DNA of 64,000 nt from contig NZ_CP073239.1 in assembly GCF_009670965.2 (NCBI RefSeq), positions 1,054,001 to 1,118,000 on the forward strand, in the 5' to 3' direction. The DNA comes from Riemerella anatipestifer. Its GTDB lineage: Bacteria; Bacteroidota; Bacteroidia; Flavobacteriales; Weeksellaceae. Of this stretch, positions 27,297 to 35,914 are shown piece after piece. Made by a program: the position numbers and the translations under genes. Under the pieces are notes generated by a model. That model worked only from the letters and a program-made list of their open reading frames with translations, searched no databases and was not told the origin of the DNA. Position 1 is the first letter of the stretch; the number at the start of each line of letters is the position of its first letter.

Positions 27297-29336
27297 ATGA
27301 TGAAGGAAGATAAGACCACCAAAAAAGTACTCTTAGTAGGAAATCCTAATGTAGGAAAATCCACTATATTTAATAAACTTTGTAATCTTCAGCAAAAAAC
27401 AGGTAACTATGCTGGGGTTACGGTGTCTAGCCATTCGGGAACTTATATTTTTAATAACGAGACAGTGCAAGTTACAGACTTGCCTGGGGCTTACAGTATT
27501 TATCCTTCATCAGAAGACGAGGCGGTTTTTAGTCAGTTTCTCCTTAGTAATAGAGAAGATTACTCTGGGATTATTTATATTTTAGAGGCAATTAGTATTA
27601 AAAGAGGATTGCTATTATTTCAGCAGATACAAGATTTAGGCATACCTGTTTTGTTGGTGGTTAATCAGATAGACCAAGCGGAGAAAAAGGGGATTAAGTT
27701 AGACATTGCACTTCTAGAAAAAAGCTTAGGCGTTAAGGTTTTAGCCACAAATGCTAAAAAGAATGCAGGGTTAGGCAGTATCAAAGAGGCGATTTATCAA
27801 AATTTATTTAGGGTTTCAAAAGAAAATGCGTTTAAGATTCCTAGCGAACAATCAGGCTTAATACAGAAATTATCACTTCAAATTCAAGAAAACAATCATT
27901 ATAAAGTATGGACTTTGTTAGCGTCTGAGGAATATCTTGGAGAAGTTAAAAGTATTAAACAAAAGCTTGATAGCAAAGATACTAAATGTGTTATTCCTAA
28001 AAGATTACAGGTTAAAGAGACGATAAGGAGGTATCAAACGATAGAGCCTATTGTAGCTGAGGTTATATCTAGAACTCCTCAAACAACAGAGAGTTTTACC
28101 GAAAAGCTAGATAAATTGCTCGTGCATAAGGTTTTCGGGTATCTTATTTTTGGTGTTTTGTTGATGATTATCTTCCAAAGTGTATTTTTTCTTGCGGATT
28201 ATCCAATGACGTGGATAGATGAGGCTTTTGCATGGTTGGCAGAAAAATCAGCGGAGATATTACCCGAAGGACCAATCAATAGTTTAGTTTCTAGTGGGAT
28301 AATACCAGGGCTTGGTGGCATTATTATCTTTGCACCACAGATAGGTATTCTTCTCTATTTTCTCTATTTGCTGGAGGATTCTGGCTATATGGCAAGAGTG
28401 GTTTTTCTTATGGATAGGCTGTTGAGACCTTTTGGGCTGAATGGTAAAAGTATTGTACCTTTAGTATCTGGGACAGCCTGTGCGATACCTGCGATTATGT
28501 CCACTAGAAATATTGAAAATATTAAGGAACGCCTTATTACTATTTTAGTAACACCGTTTATGACTTGTGCTGCAAGGCTGCCAGTGTATAGTATTATTAT
28601 TACCTTAGTTATTCCAGACAACTATTTTCTAGGTGTGAGTTATAGAGCGATGGCTCTGATGGGTATGTATCTTTTAGGCTTTGTTACGGCTCTTTTGGCA
28701 TCTTTAGTATTGAAAAAAATTATTAAGACAAAAGAAAAGTCTTTCCTTGTTATGGATTTGCCTACTTATAAAGTGCCTCTTTTTGGGTATGATTTAAAGT
28801 TGGTTTTAGGCAAAGTTTGGGATTTTATTACAGGAGCGGGTAAGGTTATCTTTTCGGTGAGTATCATATTGTGGGTTTTAAGTTATTTTGGACCAAAGCA
28901 ATCGGCAGATGAATGGATAAGTACCGATGTAGCTTTAGAAAATTCTTATCTTTCTAAAATGGGTAAAACCATAGAACCAGCGATTAGTCCACTAGGATAT
29001 GATTGGAAAATGGGAGTAGGAATAATCACTAGTTTTGCAGCAAGAGAAGTATTTGTGGGAACAATGTCTACCCTGTATAGTTTAGATGAAGATGTGGAAG
29101 AAGGTACTATTGTCCAGAAAATGCAACAAGATACAAAGGCTAACGGAGAAAAAGTATTTAGCTTTGCTACTGGGCTTTCCATATTATTATTTTACGCTTT
29201 CGCGATGCAGTGCATCTCTACTATAGCAGTGGTTTATAGAGAAACTAAAAGCTGGAAATGGACTTTGATTCAAATCGTAGGAATGTCAGGATTGGCATAT
29301 GTAGCATCTTTAATAGTGTATCAAATATTCAAGTAA
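27297..29336 (+). CDS. feoB: Ferrous iron transporter FeoB
   Basis: From the ATG at 27297 the protein has 679 aa. The N-terminal G-domain carries Walker A GNPNVGKS (about 15-22), NYAGVTV (switch I), DLPGAYS (G3) and NQID (G4), then the helical spacer domain. From about residue 270 there are two gate-type membrane repeats with the key motifs SGTACAIPAIMSTRN and AREVFVGTMSTLY. It imports Fe2+ across the inner membrane with nucleotide hydrolysis. It is the middle gene of feoA-feoB-short Cys protein. Confidence 0.97.
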   Translation: MMKEDKTTKKVLLVGNPNVGKSTIFNKLCNLQQKTGNYAGVTVSSHSGTYIFNNETVQVTDLPGAYSIYPSSEDEAVFSQFLLSNREDYSGIIYILEAISIKRGLLLFQQIQDLGIPVLLVVNQIDQAEKKGIKLDIALLEKSLGVKVLATNAKKNAGLGSIKEAIYQNLFRVSKENAFKIPSEQSGLIQKLSLQIQENNHYKVWTLLASEEYLGEVKSIKQKLDSKDTKCVIPKRLQVKETIRRYQTIEPIVAEVISRTPQTTESFTEKLDKLLVHKVFGYLIFGVLLMIIFQSVFFLADYPMTWIDEAFAWLAEKSAEILPEGPINSLVSSGIIPGLGGIIIFAPQIGILLYFLYLLEDSGYMARVVFLMDRLLRPFGLNGKSIVPLVSGTACAIPAIMSTRNIENIKERLITILVTPFMTCAARLPVYSIIITLVIPDNYFLGVSYRAMALMGMYLLGFVTALLASLVLKKIIKTKEKSFLVMDLPTYKVPLFGYDLKLVLGKVWDFITGAGKVIFSVSIILWVLSYFGPKQSADEWISTDVALENSYLSKMGKTIEPAISPLGYDWKMGVGIITSFAAREVFVGTMSTLYSLDEDVEEGTIVQKMQQDTKANGEKVFSFATGLSILLFYAFAMQCISTIAVVYRETKSWKWTLIQIVGMSGLAYVASLIVYQIFK

Positions 29337-29344
29337 ACTAAACT

Positions 29345-29494
29345 ATGAATGCACTTTGGTTACAATATATTATTATTTTACTTGTTTTTTTAATGGCGAG
29401 TTATTCTCTTTTTAAAGTGGTAAAAAAAAGTGTTTCTCCTACCAAATTCAAAAGCAAACGAACCCATTGCGACAAAGATTGTGGCTGTTCTTGA
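29345..29494 (+). CDS. FeoB-associated Cys-rich membrane microprotein (FeoC-like)
   Basis: A 49-aa ORF that starts 8 bp after the feoB stop. It has one hydrophobic segment (residues about 7-25, WLQYIIILLVFLMASYSLF), a basic stretch (KVVKKS, KFKSKR), and ends HCDKDCGCS with three cysteines. This is the layout of the FeoB-associated Cys-rich membrane protein family of Firmicutes and Bacteroidetes, thought to assist FeoB as FeoC/FeoD-like partners. It is too short for many gene finders. Position, direction and composition all support it as a real gene. Confidence 0.85.
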   Translation: MNALWLQYIIILLVFLMASYSLFKVVKKSVSPTKFKSKRTHCDKDCGCS

Positions 29495-29607
29495 GTTATT
29501 TAAGTGTTAAATAAAATTTATTTTCAAGAAAAATAGCGAAACTATTGTTTTGTATTGATTAAAATAGTAAATTTGCAGTCTTTCATTTTTACTTTTTATT
29601 AGATTTA

Positions 29608-30291
29608 TTAGGATTGCTGTGTGTAACTATTTAGTTCACACAGCTTTTTATTTTTAATTTGAGGGTCTAAAATATCAAGGAAAATATCCTTTCTTATGAG
29701 TGTTGCTCCAAGGCTTTCTAAATGTTGGGAATAAACCTGGCAGTCTATCAGTCTTACTTGATTGCAATATTTCTCAGCAAAATAGATAAGTCCGGCTTTA
29801 GAGGCGTTGCTTACCTTGCTGAACATGCTTTCTCCACAGAATATATTATGAGTCATTATACCATAAAATCCACCTACGAGAATGTTATTCTGATAAACTT
29901 CTATACTTTTTGCAATACCTAGTTGGTGTAATCTAAGATAGGTTTCTATCATTTGCTCAGTAATCCAAGTTCCGTCTTGCTCGGAGCGTTTTATGTGAGC
30001 ACAATTTTTAATAACGGCTTCAAAGTTGTGATTTTCTTTAAACTCAAAACAATTACTTTTCATAATTTTCCTCATAGATTTAGATATTTTTATCTGTCTA
30101 GGAAATAATACAAACCTTTCTAGCGGAGACCACCAAAGGATTTCTTCTCCTTCATTAAACCATGGGAAAATGCCATTTTGATAAGCTAATAGTACTCTTT
30201 TAGGAGAAAGGTCGCCACCAATAGCTACAATGTCTTCTTTTTGATAATAGGGATTAGGAAAAACGATAGTTTCTTTAGGTAAAAGAATCAT
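29608..30291 (-). CDS. aat: Leucyl/phenylalanyl-tRNA--protein transferase
   Basis: From the ATG at 30291 the protein has 227 aa; the GTG at 30321 is rejected because the family starts near FPNPYYQKEDIVAIGGDLSP. Signature segments: LLAYQNGIFPWFNEGEEILWWSP (about 30-52) and GGFYGIMTHNIFCGESMFSKVSNASKAGL in the GNAT-like core. The enzyme adds Leu or Phe to N-terminal Lys/Arg of proteins, marking them for ClpAP/S degradation (N-end rule). Its last codons contain the terminator hairpin of the convergent feo operon. Confidence 0.95.
   Translation of the reverse strand: MILLPKETIVFPNPYYQKEDIVAIGGDLSPKRVLLAYQNGIFPWFNEGEEILWWSPLERFVLFPRQIKISKSMRKIMKSNCFEFKENHNFEAVIKNCAHIKRSEQDGTWITEQMIETYLRLHQLGIAKSIEVYQNNILVGGFYGIMTHNIFCGESMFSKVSNASKAGLIYFAEKYCNQVRLIDCQVYSQHLESLGATLIRKDIFLDILDPQIKNKKLCELNSYTQQS
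29616..29655 (+). terminator. Terminator of the feo operon, inside the 3' end of aat
   Basis: GCTGTGTG / CACACAGC stem followed by TTTTTATTTTT on the plus strand. It lies within the last codons of aat on the other strand, so the two operons share it. Confidence 0.75.
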
Positions 30292-30314
30292 AAGGAGTAA
30301 GGGTTGAAATAATA

Positions 30315-30341
30315 ATCCCACCTATTTAAAATGGTGGGATT
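30315..30341 (-). terminator. Terminator of the DUF3127 gene
   Basis: AATCCCACC / GGTGGGATT stem just after the DUF3127 stop and before the aat start codon on the minus strand. Confidence 0.75.
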
Positions 30342-30363
30342 GTATTAGATAGTATTATTTTAA

Positions 30364-30744
30364 TTAAAATGGTAAATCGTCATCTTCGTCCTCAAAAGGA
30401 TTTTCGTTAGATGATGAGGTTGTTTGTGGAGCGTTCATAGCTTGTGTGGGTTCGTTTTGATAGCCAGAACCTTCGGTTTTTTCTATTCTCCAGCCAACGA
30501 TAGAGTTAAAGTACTTTACTTCACCTTGAGGGCTTGTCCACTCTCTACCTCTAATGTTGATGCCTATTTTCACGGCATCACCTTCGGAAAAAGGTTCTAA
30601 AGCATGAACTTTTTCTTGTAAAAATTCTATATTGATAGGTTGTGGGTATTGTTCTTGGGTTAGTAAAACTAATTCTCTTTTCTGAAACCCACTTGGAAAT
30701 GTTTGTGTTTCTCCTATTTTTTTAATTGTACCTTGTAACTCCAT
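30364..30744 (-). CDS. DUF3127 (OB-fold, SSB-like) protein
   Basis: A 126-aa protein. The first ~95 residues fit DUF3127 (ELQGTIKKIGETQTFPSGFQKRELV, GDAVKIGINIRGREW, YFNSIVGWRIEK), an OB-fold family common in Bacteroidetes. The tail is disordered and ends in the acidic EDEDDDLPF, exactly the style of single-stranded DNA-binding protein tails that recruit partner proteins. A role in ssDNA or replication processes is therefore likely but is inferred from fold and tail only. It is a single-gene unit. Confidence 0.9.
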   Translation of the reverse strand: MELQGTIKKIGETQTFPSGFQKRELVLLTQEQYPQPINIEFLQEKVHALEPFSEGDAVKIGINIRGREWTSPQGEVKYFNSIVGWRIEKTEGSGYQNEPTQAMNAPQTTSSSNENPFEDEDDDLPF

Positions 30745-30893
30745 TGTTTTAAAATGTATTTTAAATAGACGGTAAAGATAAGAATAAAAAATAAATATTT
30801 TATAAAATTCGGGTTTTGGCTTTTCTTTTTATTGCTTATTTGTGTTGATTATCAAATCAGTAAAAATAATATTGTAAAAATTGACAAAAAAAC

Positions 30894-30925
30894 TTGGATA
30901 GAATTGAAAAAAGTTTCTATATTTG
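30894..30925 (+). promoter_or_regulatory. Promoter of the Leu-Gly-Leu tRNA operon
   Basis: TTGG at 30894-30897, 20-bp spacer, TATATTTG at 30918-30925. The distal spacer and -7 box are nearly identical to the promoter before tRNA-Asn at 60573-60604 (same 20-bp spacing), which supports a stable-RNA promoter class. Confidence 0.8.
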
Positions 30926-30993
30926 CAACCACAAAAGAGGAGTTATCTCTTCTTGAGTAGAGTAAAAGTTTTTACATAGTTTTTTAAACATCT

Positions 30994-31075
30994 GCGGATG
31001 TGGTGTAATTGGTAGCCACGCTAGACTTAGGATCTAGTGCCGAGAGGCGTGGGGGTTCGAGTCCCTTCATCCGCA
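30994..31075 (+). tRNA. tRNA-Leu (anticodon UAG)
   Basis: Acceptor stem GCGGATG / CATCCGC with discriminator A, a class II variable arm, and anticodon loop CTTAGGA (anticodon TAG, reads CUA). CCA is not encoded. First gene of a three-tRNA operon. Confidence 0.95.
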
Positions 31076-31081
31076 CTGTTT

Positions 31082-31154
31082 GCGAAAATAGCTCAGTTGG
31101 TAGAGCGCAACCTTGCCAAGGTTGAGGTCGCGGGTTCGAACCCCGTTTTTCGCT
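31082..31154 (+). tRNA. tRNA-Gly (anticodon GCC)
   Basis: Acceptor GCGAAAA / TTTTCGC, D arm AGCTCAGTTGGTAGAGC, anticodon loop TTGCCAA (GCC), T arm GCGGGTTCGAACCCCG. It starts 6 bp after the preceding tRNA-Leu. Confidence 0.95.
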
Positions 31155-31164
31155 CTGTCTATAT

Positions 31165-31248
31165 GCCCTGGTGGTGGAACTGGTAGACACGCAGGACTTA
31201 AAATCCTGTGCCTCTTTTGGCGTGCGGGTTCAAGTCCCGCCTGGGGTA
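31165..31248 (+). tRNA. tRNA-Leu (anticodon UAA)
   Basis: Class II tRNA with variable arm GCCTCTTTTGGC and anticodon loop CTTAAAA (TAA, reads UUA). Acceptor GCCCTGG pairs with CTGGGGT with some wobble pairs. Third gene of the operon. Confidence 0.92.
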
Positions 31249-31250
31249 CT

Positions 31251-31289
31251 AAACCGTTGTTAATCTTTTTGATTTTCAACGGTTTTTTG
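31251..31289 (+). terminator. Terminator of the tRNA operon
   Basis: AAACCGTTG / CAACGGTTT stem followed by TTTTTG, directly after tRNA-Leu(UAA). Confidence 0.8.
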
Positions 31290-31346
31290 TTTTGTGACTT
31301 CTCATTATGAAAAAAGTTTACTTTTGTTTTTTAAGAAAATAAATGT

Positions 31347-32969
31347 ATGCATTCAAAGGTAAGTTATATTGTATTGCTAGTGATTGTGCTAGTGAGTTGT
31401 AATTCGCTAGATAGATATAATCGACGTATAGAAACGCCTATTCCCAAAGAGAAATTGATAAAGGATATTAATTATGTGGAAAGGATTTTGTTTAAAAATC
31501 ACCCTAAAATAGATTGGTATATAGACCAAAAGGCATTGCATTATTCTTTTGATTCTTTGAGAAGAACTATAGATAGACCGTTAACTCCAAAGGAGTTTTA
31601 TTTAAAAATAACACCTGTGGTGGCTAAGATAAAACAAGGTCATATCACGATGAAGCCTCTCCTTAAAACTTATTCAAGTTCAGAAAGAAGTAAATACAAG
31701 GAATCCAAAAATCCTTTGAGCGGGTTAAGCTATTATTACGAAAATGGGCGACTATTTATAGAGAAAAATACCAAAAAAGAGGCTGATGTTCTTCTTAGAG
31801 GCATGGAAATTGTTTCGGTTAATGGTATAACTCCTCAAGAATTATATGAAAAATATAGAGCGGGGCTTACCTCAGATGGTTATAATCAAACCTTTATTCC
31901 TTACTATTTTGCGAGTATGATTAATCGTTTTTATCTAAATGAGTTAGGTTTTGTAGATAGTCTAGAGATAAAAGCAAAATGCTCGGATAGTTTAGTGTTT
32001 TTTAATGCTAAAAGGAAATTTAAAAAGACAATTCACAAAAAAGTAAAACCTAAAGAACAAAATAAAGACACTCTTTCTAAAATTAAAAATGAGGTTGACC
32101 AATTGACGAAAGAGGAAAAAATAGCCAAAAGATTAGAGCAGAGAAAGACTAATAAGAAAAAAAGAATTTATGGCTATGATACTGATGAAAAAGTTTATAT
32201 AAATGACTTATCTTTCCCTGTAAAAGGAGATTCTAGTATAGCTGTTATTAAAATCAGAAGTTTTTCTTCGGGTCGTAAGAAGGCTTATGACGAAATTTTT
32301 AAGATATTAAAAGAGCGTGAAGTTAGACACTTAGTGTTAGACCTTAGAAATAATTTAGGAGGTCGTATTTCTCAAATATACCACTTATCAAAATACTTGT
32401 CTCAAAAGGAGTTTCGTATGGCTGATGACCCCATAGTAACAAATAAAATGGTGTATCTTAATTACTTTAGAGGCGGGAATATCGTGAGTAAAATATTGCT
32501 TTCTCCCATTACTATTCCTCTTTTTCTTAAAAATACAATTTCTACTTATAAAGATACTAACGGATACTGGCGTACTCCAATTAAACAATCACGAAAAACA
32601 CAGCCTAAAGCACTTAATTATGCCAATAAAGTTTATGTGTTAATCAATGGTAAGAGTTTTTCTGCCTCTAGTATCATTAGTGCGTATCTCAAATCTTTGC
32701 CAAATGTAACTTTAATAGGAGAGGAGACAGGTGGTGCACATAATGGTACAGTAGCAGGTATGATGCCTAGATTTGAATTACCATATTCAAAACTAAATAT
32801 AAGGTTTGGACTGCTTAGTATAGAGCCTACTTATAAAGTGGATAAAGAGGGAAGGGGGGTAATGCCTAATATTGAGTTTAAAGAAAAAGCTGAAAATATT
32901 ATCGAAGAAGATGATAGAATGTTAAACTTTGTGCTTTATGATTTAATTCCTCAATTTTCTATTCAGTAA
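31347..32969 (+). CDS. S41 family (C-terminal processing-type) peptidase lipoprotein
   Basis: A 540-aa lipoprotein (lipobox VLVSC, Cys18). Residues about 40-220 form the N-terminal and PDZ-like part (IVSVNGITPQELY). The protease core starts near 285 (SSIAVIKIRSFSSG, LDLRNNLGGR 332-340, NGKSFSASSI about 434-443 with the presumed nucleophile Ser). Between PDZ and core is a highly charged helical insert (about 222-278, Lys/Glu rich) not usual for the family. It would cut substrates at C-termini in the periplasm. A TACTTTTG -7-like box lies at 31319-31326. Confidence 0.88.
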   Translation: MHSKVSYIVLLVIVLVSCNSLDRYNRRIETPIPKEKLIKDINYVERILFKNHPKIDWYIDQKALHYSFDSLRRTIDRPLTPKEFYLKITPVVAKIKQGHITMKPLLKTYSSSERSKYKESKNPLSGLSYYYENGRLFIEKNTKKEADVLLRGMEIVSVNGITPQELYEKYRAGLTSDGYNQTFIPYYFASMINRFYLNELGFVDSLEIKAKCSDSLVFFNAKRKFKKTIHKKVKPKEQNKDTLSKIKNEVDQLTKEEKIAKRLEQRKTNKKKRIYGYDTDEKVYINDLSFPVKGDSSIAVIKIRSFSSGRKKAYDEIFKILKEREVRHLVLDLRNNLGGRISQIYHLSKYLSQKEFRMADDPIVTNKMVYLNYFRGGNIVSKILLSPITIPLFLKNTISTYKDTNGYWRTPIKQSRKTQPKALNYANKVYVLINGKSFSASSIISAYLKSLPNVTLIGEETGGAHNGTVAGMMPRFELPYSKLNIRFGLLSIEPTYKVDKEGRGVMPNIEFKEKAENIIEEDDRMLNFVLYDLIPQFSIQ

Positions 32970-33012
32970 CTAGGATTTTTTTATAGTCATCTATTATAAC
33001 TTTATTAAACGG

Positions 33013-33759
33013 TTAAAATCCTCCTTCCAGCCAAGATTTAAAGTGTTTTACTCGCTCTCTGCTTATTGTAATTTCTTGCTCGAACGGGTGATTGAGTTCC
33101 ACTTTATAATATGGGGAAGTATGGATATTTTTAATATGCTCTAAATTGATGATGAATTGTCTATTAACCCTAAAAAATTTCTTTAAATCTAACAATTTTT
33201 CTAATTCATCTAAAGTAAATTCCGTAGGATAAGCTCGGCTCTCAGTTTGAGCATAAACAATTTTGTTTTCGCTGTAGAAACAGCTAATATTATCTATATT
33301 TAATACCTTTAAATTATATCCTACTTTAGCTACGACTCTTGTGAGTTTAGGTGTTTCCTTTTGGATAAGTTCTTTAAAATTTAGTTGTTCGTAGCCTTGT
33401 TCTTTTGGAAGAAAAGAATGAAACTTCTCTATCGCTTGCTCTAAATCCTCTTGTGAAAAAGGCTTTAGTAAATAATCAATAGAGTTAAGCTTAAACGCCT
33501 TTAAAGTATATTGGTCAAACGCCGTAGTATAAATAATGAAACTTTTGGTAGGCACTTGTTCAAAAATATCAAAAGACAGCCCATCACCTAACATAATATC
33601 CGAAAAAATAAGGTCGGGGTGTGGGTGTGTTTTAAAATAATCAACGCCTTCCTCTACCGAAGATAAAGTTGCTACCACTTCTATCTCTGGAAACTTCTCT
33701 AACATTCGTTTTAGCTTTCTTGCAGCAAGTTGTTCGTCTTCTATAATAATTGCTTTCAT
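33013..33759 (-). CDS. LytTR-type response regulator
   Basis: A 248-aa regulator. The receiver domain has Asp8-Glu9, phosphoacceptor Asp54 (IFSDIML), Thr78/79 and Lys99 (LLKPFS). The C-terminal LytTR DNA-binding domain shows KVGYNLKVLNIDNISCFYSEN and FFRVNRQFIINLEHIKNI. It pairs with the histidine kinase gene 10 bp upstream. LytTR regulators bind imperfect direct repeats; none was identified here with confidence. Confidence 0.94.
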   Translation of the reverse strand: MKAIIIEDEQLAARKLKRMLEKFPEIEVVATLSSVEEGVDYFKTHPHPDLIFSDIMLGDGLSFDIFEQVPTKSFIIYTTAFDQYTLKAFKLNSIDYLLKPFSQEDLEQAIEKFHSFLPKEQGYEQLNFKELIQKETPKLTRVVAKVGYNLKVLNIDNISCFYSENKIVYAQTESRAYPTEFTLDELEKLLDLKKFFRVNRQFIINLEHIKNIHTSPYYKVELNHPFEQEITISRERVKHFKSWLEGGF

Positions 33760-33769
33760 TTTTTTAATA

Positions 33770-34792
33770 TTATATCAAAGGGATTTCTACACGAAAAATA
33801 GTTTCATTTTTAATAATATTCACTTCCTTATGCGTGAGTAAGGCGTAACGTTGCTGAATGTTCTTTAATCCAACTCCTGTACCACCTGCAGGCATCTCTC
33901 TTACTTGTAAATTATTTTCTACCATCAAATAAGACGAGGAGGTATAAACCTTAATATTCAACGGTTTTTGAATGGTAGCAAAGTTGTGTTTAATCACATT
34001 CTCCAACAATAATTGTAAGGACAATGGCACTACTAAATGATTTTCAAAGTTGGGATTTATATCAAAACTAAAATTAACACTGTCTTCAAAACGGGTTTTA
34101 AGAAGTTCGGCATAGGTTTTTGCAAAGCTGATTTCTTCGGCAACGCTTACTGTTTTTTTGTCCCTTTGTTCCAAAACATAGCGGTATATTTTAGACATAT
34201 CTTCCGTAAACTTTTGAGCTTTTGGTGGGTTTTCCTCAATCAACGCTGTTAAGACATTTAAAGAGTTAAACAGAAAATGCGGGTCTAACTGAGTCTTTAA
34301 ACTTTGAAACTGTGCCTCCGAGGCTTTGGCTAATTGTTCCTGCACTTCTATTTTCTCTTGAGTACTTTGTTGCAAGGCTTTCATAAAACCATAGGCGTGA
34401 AGAATAGAAGATATCAACAAAACAAAAATAATCATAAATAAATTTACAGAATGTGATTTGGCACTAAAGTAATCCTCTGCGGGCATTCCTTGAATAATTA
34501 CAAAATTGAAATAATTAAGCCCATAAGCAAGAATAATATTAACAATAATCACGATTATTCCCCCAAAAAGCCTAAGTTTAAGTTGGGTCGTCCAATTGTA
34601 TTTTTTATCTAAAAACTCGTTTAGCAAGCCATTAGTAATACCAAACCCAAATGTATATAGAAGCGATATTGCCCAACTAATAAAAAAGTTATGAATTGTT
34701 TTTTCAGGTGTAGCAAATAAAAAGAAGAAAAGAGCAGAAAGTACGCTTACAATAAACAAAGTGCGTATATTTTTAAAGGAAAATGTTTTCAT
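33770..34792 (-). CDS. LytS/YehU-like sensor histidine kinase
   Basis: A 340-aa protein with four membrane helices in the first ~135 residues, then a coiled linker and a His_kinase domain: QLDPHFLFNSLN (His in the H-box), LLLENVIKHN (N-box) and GTGVGLKNIQQRY (G-box). It autophosphorylates the His and passes the phosphate to the LytTR regulator 10 bp downstream. The signal it senses is unknown; it has no large periplasmic domain. It lies 57 bp after the TPR-like protein gene, separated by a terminator. Confidence 0.92.
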   Translation of the reverse strand: MKTFSFKNIRTLFIVSVLSALFFFLFATPEKTIHNFFISWAISLLYTFGFGITNGLLNEFLDKKYNWTTQLKLRLFGGIIVIIVNIILAYGLNYFNFVIIQGMPAEDYFSAKSHSVNLFMIIFVLLISSILHAYGFMKALQQSTQEKIEVQEQLAKASEAQFQSLKTQLDPHFLFNSLNVLTALIEENPPKAQKFTEDMSKIYRYVLEQRDKKTVSVAEEISFAKTYAELLKTRFEDSVNFSFDINPNFENHLVVPLSLQLLLENVIKHNFATIQKPLNIKVYTSSSYLMVENNLQVREMPAGGTGVGLKNIQQRYALLTHKEVNIIKNETIFRVEIPLI

Positions 34793-34813
34793 AAGTTAAA
34801 TTTTGAAAAAGAT

Positions 34814-34836
34814 GGTGAGGAAGAACTTTCCTCACC
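34814..34836 (-). terminator. Terminator after the TPR-like gene
   Basis: GGTGAGGAA / TTCCTCACC hairpin followed on the minus strand by ATCTTTTTC. It may allow partial read-through to the histidine kinase gene. Confidence 0.7.
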
Positions 34837-34849
34837 AAAATATTTATAT

Positions 34850-35509
34850 TTACTTCAAAGATAAGAAATACTGTGCCTCTTTCTTACCCCAATGAGGTAA
34901 TAGTTTTTGCTCGGCTTCTTGAGTTTCAAACTGTTTTAAAGCTTTTTCAAATAGTTTTAAACCAAGTTCCTTACTTCCACCATGTTCTTTTGGTATATGA
35001 TACACCGTTTCAGCTTCTAGTAAAGTAATTCTCGGATTATTAGGACTAAGTTTTTTAGCCTTCGCTAAATTTTCACCATAAGATTTGCCATCAGTCGCAT
35101 AATATTTCTGTGGATTTATCATCATTCTCAATCCATTGATGCGAGCTTTAAGAATATAAATCTCTGCATTTTCAGGCGAAAGAGCCTCTGCCTTTTTCAT
35201 CCATTCTTCAGCTTGGTTAGCTAAGGTTTCTAACTTGGTTTTATCGGCATAATTACCTCTGAAGCCTTCCATTACACTATTGTAACTCGCATAATAGTAA
35301 GGCAACCACTGGTTAGGATTTTCTTCGGCTATTTTCGCAAATGCTTTAGTTACAGGAGCCAACTCTTGGGCGTTTTTGGATTGTTCCATCTGAACAATGC
35401 TCTTTTGTAGTTGAGATTGATAATCGGTTTGTGCGTGTGCAAAACCTGTGCTAACTACTACGGCTAAAACAGCGACCCATTTCTTTGTGTTTAGAACTTT
35501 GTTTTTCAT
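34850..35509 (-). CDS. Secreted TPR-like protein of unknown function
   Basis: A 219-aa protein with a clear signal peptide (MKNKVLNTKKWVAVLAVVVS...AHA-Q, cleavage after residue 26). The mature part is helical with repeat-like AEEWMKKAEALSPENAEIYILKARI and AKKLSPNNPRITLLEAETVY, typical of TPR units with the pattern of 'PNNP'. The end (PHWGKKEAQYFLSL) is conserved-looking. Its 5' part and promoter are duplicated at 37279-37525. It is directly upstream of a LytTR two-component pair and might feed the sensor; this is a guess. Confidence 0.8.
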   Translation of the reverse strand: MKNKVLNTKKWVAVLAVVVSTGFAHAQTDYQSQLQKSIVQMEQSKNAQELAPVTKAFAKIAEENPNQWLPYYYASYNSVMEGFRGNYADKTKLETLANQAEEWMKKAEALSPENAEIYILKARINGLRMMINPQKYYATDGKSYGENLAKAKKLSPNNPRITLLEAETVYHIPKEHGGSKELGLKLFEKALKQFETQEAEQKLLPHWGKKEAQYFLSLK

Positions 35510-35594
35510 AATAAGATATTTTTTTGTTAAACTTTCTGATGCAAATGTAAAACGGACATTTGCCCTAAAGAAAAATATCTTACTGAATGGTAAT
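35348..35594. repeat. Original copy of a 247-bp segment duplicated at 37279-37525
   Basis: Covers the first ~54 codons and the promoter (TACATTTG on the minus strand at 35542-35549) of the TPR-like gene. About 95% identical to the second copy in the same orientation. Confidence 0.85.
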
Positions 35595-35648
35595 ATTGAG
35601 TAACTGAACTGTAAAACTTACCTATTTAAGCTCTATGTGAGGGATTTC

Positions 35649-35914
35649 AAAACCATTTTAAGGAATTTTAATGATGTGTGTTCTGTTTTTTTGAATTATA
35701 TTCAATTTTATGGATAAAAACCACTCATTCTTCTATCGCCCCAAGTTGTTTTCCTGTTTTTTTATCAACAATTTTTGTTGCCCATTGTTATTATTCTTTC
35801 GCCCTACCTCATTTTTGTATCGCCCCTCGTCATTATTAAGTCGCCCCACCTTGTTGGTCTATCGCCCCAGATATTTTTTTGTTTCCCCCAGTTGATTTTT
35901 GTTTTGCCCCCAAT
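35649..35914. repeat. Direct repeat, left copy (~266 bp), made of degenerate GCCCC subrepeats
   Basis: Nearly identical (~97%) to 40341-40605 in the same orientation. Its right two thirds consist of irregular ~20-30 bp units each holding a TCGCCCC-like core (for example at 35735, 35798, 35820, 35840, 35861). No real ORF explains it. It fills the gap between the TPR-like gene and a helicase remnant. Confidence 0.9.

Noticed and set aside
29616..29644. Terminator of aat
   Set aside because: The T tract is only on the plus strand, so the hairpin serves the feo operon instead.
35649..35914. CRISPR-like array of TCGCCCC repeats
   Set aside because: The repeated core is only 7 bases and the spacing is irregular; the whole block is duplicated elsewhere as one piece, unlike an array.
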